64,000 bases of DNA. Source: Bdellovibrionales bacterium (GTDB lineage Bacteria > Bdellovibrionota > UBA1018 > CAIMNF01). Where the stretch lies: NCBI GenBank assembly GCA_018266375.1, contig JAFEAO010000005.1:1-64000 (forward strand). Reading direction: 5' to 3'. Positions 55,307-64,000 of this stretch are shown piece by piece (within the stretch, counting starts at the first letter, position 1; each line of letters starts with the position of its first letter). Below the pieces are notes generated by a model. The model was given only the letters and a program-made list of their open reading frames with translations. It searched no databases and was not told where the DNA came from. A program made the position numbers and the translations under genes.

Positions 55307-55591
55307 ATGAAAAACGATCCATACGAAAATTTTCGGGAACTCCTGAACAAGACCTACATGTTCCCGGCGACTTATATCCATAAGTTCATCGGGAAAAACT
55401 CGTCGATCTTCCAACAATCCGTTCAAGAGTTTGAACAAAAGTTCATTGGTTTAAAAAGAACGGGGCAAAACACCAGTGCATCAAACGCGCATTTGGCTCT
55501 CACTTATGAGTTTCTTGCCGGCACTGCCGACGACGTGATCTTACTGACCCAAGAGACGGCCAAGATCAACGACCTCATTTATATTTTATAG
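55307..55591 (+). CDS. DUF493 (YbeD-like) protein
   Basis: A 94-residue protein with the DUF493/YbeD pattern: MFPATYIHKFIGKNSSIFQQSV at the start of the fold and HLALTYEFLAGTADDVILL near the end. It has a small ferredoxin-like fold in known members, function unknown. It stands between two minus-strand genes, 5 bp before the end of the following one. Confidence 0.8.
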   Translation: MKNDPYENFRELLNKTYMFPATYIHKFIGKNSSIFQQSVQEFEQKFIGLKRTGQNTSASNAHLALTYEFLAGTADDVILLTQETAKINDLIYIL

Positions 55592-55596
55592 AGCGG

Positions 55597-56094
55597 CTAG
55601 TTGGAGCGCACTTTAGACGTGAAGAGACACGCGGCCGTCTGAACGCCGTCATGAAAAGCTTGCACCGCGATGGCGGCGTCGTTAGCGCGCGTGTGCGTCT
55701 CGTCCGCGTGATCACCGATGTGCGTTGCACGCCAGTGATCGCCGTGCGGAAGAAGCGGCGGAATGTCCGCATCGTATTGAGCTAGGCTGTCTTGAATCTC
55801 ACGGATCATCGTCGAAGTCATGTGGTCATAGTAGGTTTCGGGTTTGCCAGGTTCAGTCCAAAACGCCGACTTCATTACGCCGCCGGTACCGACGTAACTG
55901 GTAAGGAGTGCCGCATACTTTACCGTTGGATTGCTCGCACTCGCGCAACGGCCCGAGTACCATCCTAAAAACCGAAACGGACTCACCATCGCAGAGGCGT
56001 TATAAGAAGCGTTCGCGGTCTGATAGAAATCTTCGTCGCTCGCTTGTGCCACTGTTCCGGCTGCAAATAAAACCAGCATTAAAATACTTTTCAT
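55597..56094 (-). CDS. Exported protein of unknown function
   Basis: A 165-residue protein. With the Met at 56094 it begins MKSILMLVLFAAGTVAQAS, a signal peptide, and GGGGGA lies four bases ahead; an adjacent Met at 56097 is possible. The mature part has one pair of Cys about 100 residues apart (GRCASAS and TAACLFTS) and a His-rich stretch (HGDHWRATHIGDHADETH) that could bind metal. No family recognised. It lies 5 bp from the convergent DUF493 gene. Confidence 0.62.
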   Translation of the reverse strand: MKSILMLVLFAAGTVAQASDEDFYQTANASYNASAMVSPFRFLGWYSGRCASASNPTVKYAALLTSYVGTGGVMKSAFWTEPGKPETYYDHMTSTMIREIQDSLAQYDADIPPLLPHGDHWRATHIGDHADETHTRANDAAIAVQAFHDGVQTAACLFTSKVRSN

Positions 56095-56178
56095 CATTCC
56101 CCCGATGATTTCCAAAATAGATTGATAACGAGCCATGGTCCCTCTCCGGCGAGTCCCGAGGACCGCGTAAAGAAGATG

Positions 56179-57366
56179 TTACCGGGTGAGTTTAATCTCG
56201 CAAGTAGGATTATTCCGTTGGCTTGTACATTTGCCTTCTTCAATGGAGAAAGCCACATTCGAGCCTTCCGTCGTAGATTCTCCGCCCCAACGCTTCAAAA
56301 TCGACTCAGCTAGTCTAGATTGCTCTTCAGTCAAAGATCTAGGAGCTTTGTCGGAGAACAGTTTAGTCGTGCAATTTTGAGCAACGCATCTCAAGTCTTC
56401 AAAGGTGATCTTAGACTCGCGACCGGTACCGCCTACCGCCTTCACGAGATCTTTCGCTTCTTGATCGTAGATTTTATTTTCCACCACCTGCTTGCCGGTG
56501 CGGATCGGATTCAATATCTCGACGTAACGGTTATCACGCCAAACTTGGAGGCGCGCAAAGTCTGAAGTGTGCTTAATCAGCACAAGGTAACTATCGGGTT
56601 TGAATTCGATATTGTCTTTTACGATGTCAGAAAGAAATTTTCCGGTTTGGCAATCCACAATGAGCCACATGCGTTCAAACAAAACATCGCTTCTCAGAAG
56701 TAAGTAATGTCCTGCAAAGTTGGGCTCGCCACGGTTCGGGTTCGCGGCAATGATGTTGTTCTTGTTGCCTTGAGCGCGGAAGAAAGAGTTGTAATCGATG
56801 TCCTTGCAGCCGAACTCGACTTTAGCCGGATATTTTCCGAACAACGGAGCATACTGCTCGCTTAGAATTACTGGTTTTTCGGCTGCGGCGGCTTTAACAG
56901 GCTCGGCTTTTGGAGCCATTGCTTTTGAGTCTGCGGCAGGAGCGACGTCGACTTTAGACCATTCCCCGCCCGACCAAACATGATACTCGATCGGATCGCG
57001 ACTCTTTGGCTTGGTCATGACAATGAACAAACTGTTTGGTTTAAACTCCGCATCTCCGGTGAGACGTTCGTGGAAAATTTTCCCGGTCTCGCAATCGACG
57101 ATAAGCCAGTTCCTTTCCATCAAAAGTTCCTGTTTCAAAAGGAGGTACTTACCACCGTAGTTTGGCTTGCTTCGGTCCGGATTATCTCGCATCAAATAAC
57201 TTTTTGTTTCTTGCGCCCGGAAGTAAGAACTAAAATCGACGTCTTTACAGGTTGGGACCGTTTTGACCGCAGGATACTTATCGAATAAAGCTTGCTCGGT
57301 CGCCTGAGCCGAGCCTAATGTGAAAAGAATTACGACAACTTGGGTCAAAATCCAGGTGTTTTTCAT
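56179..57366 (-). CDS. Exported protein with an internal duplication
   Basis: A 395-residue protein with a signal peptide (ILTQVVVILFTLGSAQA). Two homologous units of about 110 residues lie in tandem: CKDVDFSSYFRAQ...NYGGKYLLLKQELLMERNWLIVDCETGK and CKDIDYNSFFRAQ...NFAGHYLLLRSDVLFERMWLIVDCQTGK (landmarks only), each with one conserved Cys pair. A Pro/Ala/Lys linker joins them and a third, unrelated domain follows (LVKAVGGTGRESKITFEDLRC). Function unknown. Confidence 0.72.
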   Translation of the reverse strand: MKNTWILTQVVVILFTLGSAQATEQALFDKYPAVKTVPTCKDVDFSSYFRAQETKSYLMRDNPDRSKPNYGGKYLLLKQELLMERNWLIVDCETGKIFHERLTGDAEFKPNSLFIVMTKPKSRDPIEYHVWSGGEWSKVDVAPAADSKAMAPKAEPVKAAAAEKPVILSEQYAPLFGKYPAKVEFGCKDIDYNSFFRAQGNKNNIIAANPNRGEPNFAGHYLLLRSDVLFERMWLIVDCQTGKFLSDIVKDNIEFKPDSYLVLIKHTSDFARLQVWRDNRYVEILNPIRTGKQVVENKIYDQEAKDLVKAVGGTGRESKITFEDLRCVAQNCTTKLFSDKAPRSLTEEQSRLAESILKRWGGESTTEGSNVAFSIEEGKCTSQRNNPTCEIKLTR

Positions 57367-57453
57367 GGGCCCATTATTTCGGGGACCCGCAAATGTGTAA
57401 ACAAAAATCGGGGTGCAGATTTTTGTTTAAAATTCTGAGATAACCGGTGCTTG

Positions 57454-58086
57454 ATGAATCGTGCGTTTTCTCGATCTTTGCTTCTCCATTCCATCTTTGC
57501 GATTCTGATCTATTTTTTAGTTTTTAGAAATCCGCCTCCACCGATTCAAACCGAGCTCATCGTCACCGATTCGTTCGGCGATAAAAATAAAATCGAAAAA
57601 CGCAGGCCCCCGCGAACTGGCATACTGGCTCGATCAGCACGCAAGGCCGAGGGCGTGACTCTCAGCGATCTTGGAATGCAATTTAACCCGCTTGAATATG
57701 TCGCTCCGAATTCGCGATCGAGTCCCGAAAGTTTTTATACCGGCCCATCGACCGTGAATGACGATTCAGGATGGGATTTATTAAATCCGGATCCCCGAAT
57801 CGCCCGATTCAATCAGTATCTCTACAACACGGTTCAAGGTTGGTTGGACCGTGAGTCGTATTTGATCACGGGCACATTGACCGGCACCGTAAAGATCAAA
57901 ATGTGGTTCGATGCCGAGGGCAACTATCTGGAGAACGAGACTGTTTACGATGCCATCGATCCCGATTTCAAACGCATTGTTCAGATCTCTCTCCACAATT
58001 CATTCTTAAGGCCAATTCCAAAGCCGTACCTCTTTACGAATAAAAAGTTTTCGATTCAAAGACAGGTTGTGCTGAGGAAGTATTAA
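57454..58086 (+). CDS. TonB/TolA-like energy-transducer-type protein
   Basis: A 210-residue protein with an N-terminal membrane anchor (SLLLHSIFAILIYFLVF), a short Pro-rich stretch (RNPPPPIQTE), a variable linker and a C-terminal domain (NTVQGWLDRESYLITGTLTG, KIKMWFDAEGNYLENETVYD) with the strand-helix-strand layout of the TonB/TolA C-terminus. The start is at the ATG at 57454. No exbB, exbD or tonB-dependent receptor is near, so the partner is unknown. It precedes the tRNA-Val gene. Confidence 0.62.
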   Translation: MNRAFSRSLLLHSIFAILIYFLVFRNPPPPIQTELIVTDSFGDKNKIEKRRPPRTGILARSARKAEGVTLSDLGMQFNPLEYVAPNSRSSPESFYTGPSTVNDDSGWDLLNPDPRIARFNQYLYNTVQGWLDRESYLITGTLTGTVKIKMWFDAEGNYLENETVYDAIDPDFKRIVQISLHNSFLRPIPKPYLFTNKKFSIQRQVVLRKY

Positions 58087-58139
58087 ATCGTAGAATCCAA
58101 ATTTTGCGAATCTCAGTAGAATCCGTAGAATCGGAATAT

Positions 58140-58215
58140 TGGTGGGCGATGAGAGGCTCGAACTCCCGACCTTGACGGTGTAAACATCCTGCTCTACCAA
58201 CTGAGCTAATCGCCC
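58140..58215 (-). tRNA. tRNA-Val (UAC)
   Basis: A 76-base cloverleaf: acceptor GGGCGAT/ATCGCCC, D-arm GCTC/GAGC, anticodon loop TTTACAC with anticodon TAC, T-arm GGGAG-TTCGAGC-CTCTC, discriminator A and an encoded CCA end. The anticodon stem has a G-A mismatch at the first pair. Three copies of GATTCTAC or its complement follow the 3' end. Confidence 0.93.
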
Positions 58216-58240
58216 GGATGCACGAATTCGTGGAACTTTG

Positions 58241-58603
58241 TTATACCCCGAATTCCTTAAGCTTTTCAAGCGGCAAGTAATCAAGAAGGCTTTCGTGGCA
58301 GGATTCCAAAACGATTTTAGCGGCTTTCCCGGCATCGTAGGCCTCTTTCCACCGGCCAGCACAAACGCACCACTGGTCACCCGGCTTCAATCCGGCAAAG
58401 CCGTACTCCGGAACCGGGGTCGAGAGGTCGTTCCCCGCCTTCTTAGAAAATTCTAAAAAGTCTTCCGTCACTCGCACGCAAACGGTGTGCTCGCCCAGAT
58501 CTTCGGAGTCAGTTTCGCAACAACCGTTACGGAAAAATCCGGTCATCGGTTGGCGAGAACAGGTGCGAAGGACTGTGCCGAGTACATTTTTTTGAAGAGA
58601 CAT
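58241..58603 (-). CDS. DUF2237 family protein
   Basis: A 120-residue protein matching the DUF2237 pattern: NVLGTVLRTCSRQPMTGFFR, NGCCETDSEDLGEHTVC, GNDLSTPVPEYGFAGLKPGDQWC and AGRWKEAYDAGKA. Many Cys are conserved. The function is not known to me. It lies 3 bp after a small membrane-protein gene and may be cotranscribed with it. Confidence 0.9.
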   Translation of the reverse strand: MSLQKNVLGTVLRTCSRQPMTGFFRNGCCETDSEDLGEHTVCVRVTEDFLEFSKKAGNDLSTPVPEYGFAGLKPGDQWCVCAGRWKEAYDAGKAAKIVLESCHESLLDYLPLEKLKEFGV

Positions 58604-58606
58604 ATC

Positions 58607-58816
58607 TTATGTAGACGACTGCCCAGCCGCTTCTTTAACTTTAGCGGTAATGAGCACCATAATCGCACCCAGGAGCGGGACGAAAAAGACCAACATCGTT
58701 TGAAAGAATTTTTGAGATTTAGTGAGCACCGGAGAACTCATTACTTTCATAAGCGCCCAGAGGTTGAGCATGAAAACAGAAACGGTAACGAACCAACCAA
58801 TCATCACTGATGACAT
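58607..58816 (-). CDS. Small two-helix membrane protein
   Basis: A 69-residue protein with two hydrophobic segments (MIGWFVTVSVFMLNLWALMKV and FFQTMLVFFVPLLGAIMVLI) separated by SSPVLTKSQK. The second has the look of the PLDc_N (phospholipase D nuclease N-terminal) small membrane family (VPLLGAI). It lies between a 38-residue small ORF (3 bp before) and the DUF2237 gene (3 bp after). Confidence 0.6.
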   Translation of the reverse strand: MSSVMIGWFVTVSVFMLNLWALMKVMSSPVLTKSQKFFQTMLVFFVPLLGAIMVLITAKVKEAAGQSST

Positions 58817-58819
58817 AAA

Positions 58820-58936
58820 TTAAGCCTTTAGACGCGAAATCATCCTCACGCCGTCGCGACGAGTGAGGATGGTGATGAAGTGGATTAAAGAACCCAACAT
58901 GAAAACCGAAAGTATTGAGTGTTCTACGTCAATCAT
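58820..58936 (-). CDS. 38-residue single-helix membrane peptide
   Basis: A short ORF (MIDVEHSILSVFMLGSLIHF...) with one hydrophobic helix and a basic C-terminus (TRRDGVRMISRLKA). TTGGAG lies four bases ahead of the ATG, and the next gene starts 3 bp after its stop, so it probably leads a small operon. Confidence 0.5.
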   Translation of the reverse strand: MIDVEHSILSVFMLGSLIHFITILTRRDGVRMISRLKA

Positions 58937-58951
58937 ACTGCTCCAAAAAAA

Positions 58952-59026
58952 TGGTTGAAGCGACAGGTGTCGAACCTGCGACCTTCCCCGTGTGAAGGGG
59001 ATGCTCTACCACTGAGCTACGCTTCA
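58952..59026 (-). tRNA. tRNA-Val (CAC)
   Basis: A 75-base cloverleaf: acceptor TGAAGCG/CGCTTCA, D-arm GCTC/GAGC, anticodon stem TCCCC/GGGGA, loop TTCACAC with anticodon CAC, T-arm GCAGG-TTCGACA-CCTGT, and an encoded CCA. The first base is T. It lies just beyond the rpoC terminator. Confidence 0.95.
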
Positions 59027-59032
59027 GCATTG

Positions 59033-59067
59033 AAAAACTTGCGGGCGTTCCCAGTGGGAGCGCCCGC
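59033..59067 (-). terminator. Terminator after rpoC
   Basis: On the minus strand GCGGGCG and CGCCCGC pair across a 13-base loop, which itself can form a small CCCA/TGGG stem, and are followed by AAGTTTTT. The structure lies 8 bases after the rpoC stop. Confidence 0.88.
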
Positions 59068-59074
59068 TTTAAAA

Positions 59075-63217
<4,143 letters not shown>

Positions 63218-63265
63218 CGTATATATTTCCCTTTCGTGCCGCGGCGGTTCCCGCGGCACCAAAAA

Positions 63266-64000
63266 CTAGAGCAAATCTGCTTTCAATTCTTTGTTATCTT
63301 CTTCTTCAATCAGCTCCACGTTGAGTGCGAGGGATTGTAACTCTTTAACCAATACGTTGAACGATTCAGGGAGGCCTGGTTCGAGCAATTGCTCGCCCTT
63401 CACGATCGCTTCGTACATACGGTTACGGCCGGTGACATCGTCTGACTTCACGGTCAAGAACTCTTGGAGTGCGTATGCAGCTCCGTAAGCCTCGAGTGCC
63501 CAAACTTCCATCTCCCCGAGACGCTGACCACCAAACTGCGCTTTACCGCCGAGTGGTTGTTGCGTGACGAGAGAGTAAGGTCCGATTGAACGCGCGTGAA
63601 TCTTCTCTTCAACCAAGTGGTGAAGTTTCAAGATGTACATCACGCCAACAGTCACTTCCTCCGCGAACGGTTCGCCCGTTACGCCGTCATAGAGAGTGGT
63701 TTTACCCAACTCAGGAAGGTCCGCGAGTTTCAACATCTTGTTGATGTCGAGCTCTGAAGCGCCATCGAATACTGGTGATGCAAAGTGGACGCCGTCTTTA
63801 AGGTGGCGAGCCATTTTGGTCACTTCTTCATCGCTAGCTTTACCGAGATAATCCTGAACGGCTTTATCTGGATAAATGTCTTTCAAGAGCTTGCGGATAC
63901 TGTCTGGTTTGTACTGCTCCATGTAGTGGGTGATTTTATCGCCCAAACCTTTAGCAGCCCAACCGAGTGTAACCTCGAGCAACTGACCGATGTTCATCCG
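63266..64000 (-). CDS. rpoB: DNA-directed RNA polymerase subunit beta, C-terminal part
   Basis: The 3' end of rpoB; the 5' part lies beyond the window. The visible 243 or so residues carry the end of the beta subunit: [86 protein letters not shown] (landmarks: [44 protein letters not shown]) and a short acidic tail. rpoC starts 49 bp downstream. Confidence 0.98.
   Translation of the reverse strand, partial: RMNIGQLLEVTLGWAAKGLGDKITHYMEQYKPDSIRKLLKDIYPDKAVQDYLGKASDEEVTKMARHLKDGVHFASPVFDGASELDINKMLKLADLPELGKTTLYDGVTGEPFAEEVTVGVMYILKLHHLVEEKIHARSIGPYSLVTQQPLGGKAQFGGQRLGEMEVWALEAYGAAYALQEFLTVKSDDVTGRNRMYEAIVKGEQLLEPGLPESFNVLVKELQSLALNVELIEEEDNKELKADLL

Noticed and set aside
58087-58139. Three GTAGAATC copies after tRNA-Val as an attachment site
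   Set aside because: Short and irregular, with no integrase or matching copy elsewhere in the window.
58006-58380. A 124-codon minus-strand frame
   Set aside because: It runs through the tRNA-Val gene and overlaps the DUF2237 gene in another frame.

Overview
The window is a gene-dense chromosomal segment, about 50% G+C by eye, from a Gram-negative bacterium that most resembles the Bdellovibrionota (Bdellovibrio/Pseudobdellovibrio-like). That placement is an inference. It rests on LPS-type envelope genes (GmhB, MsbA), mevalonate-pathway isoprenoid enzymes (type 2 IPP isomerase and class II HMG-CoA reductase), a YhaM-like exoribonuclease, and many exported Cys-rich or beta-barrel proteins with no assignable name. 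No IS element, prophage, CRISPR array or rRNA was seen. No gene-free stretch exceeds 300 bases; the longest gaps are 16046-16316, 53105-53328 and 3435-3659.

Layout. 1-8 kb: Y-family polymerase, a pilin-like protein, DusC, a lytic transglycosylase, a Cys-rich exported protein, RecO, GmhB and MsbA. 8-11.3 kb: mevalonate/isoprenoid block (mvaA-fni divergent from ispA). 11.4-23 kb: exported protein, redox-dead thioredoxin-like protein, QueG-RimO-YajQ, two overlapping HD-domain genes (YhaM and a small hydrolase), YgfZ, and a 986-residue protease-propeller-barrel fusion. 23-31.8 kb: three exported paralogues sharing a C-terminal module, divergent from a sigma-54 activator that is followed by a Lys-rich protein. 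31.8-35.5 kb: exported protein plus a three-gene ABC-2 exporter. 35.5-37.6 kb: a ParA/ParB pair with three near-identical palindromes. 37.7-40.4 kb: exported proteins, including a vWA-like and a CAP-domain protein.

40.4-53.1 kb is a long minus-strand housekeeping block read as rpsB-tsf, then pyrH-frr-uppS-cdsA-rseP-tsaB-pssA-(CFI-box barrel protein)-truA-tig. The MEP-pathway gene dxr, often found inside this cluster in other proteobacteria, is absent, which agrees with the mevalonate genes elsewhere in the window. 53.3-58.9 kb holds small conserved proteins (DUF167, DUF493, DUF2237), envelope proteins, a decayed EamA transporter end and two valine tRNAs. The window ends in rpoC and the 3' part of rpoB.

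The least explained elements are the parAB locus with its palindromes, the three-paralogue exported family with its divergent sigma-54 activator, the protease-propeller-barrel fusion, and several very small translationally coupled membrane ORFs. Many gene pairs overlap by an ATGA or by 10-60 bases, so translational coupling is widespread here.
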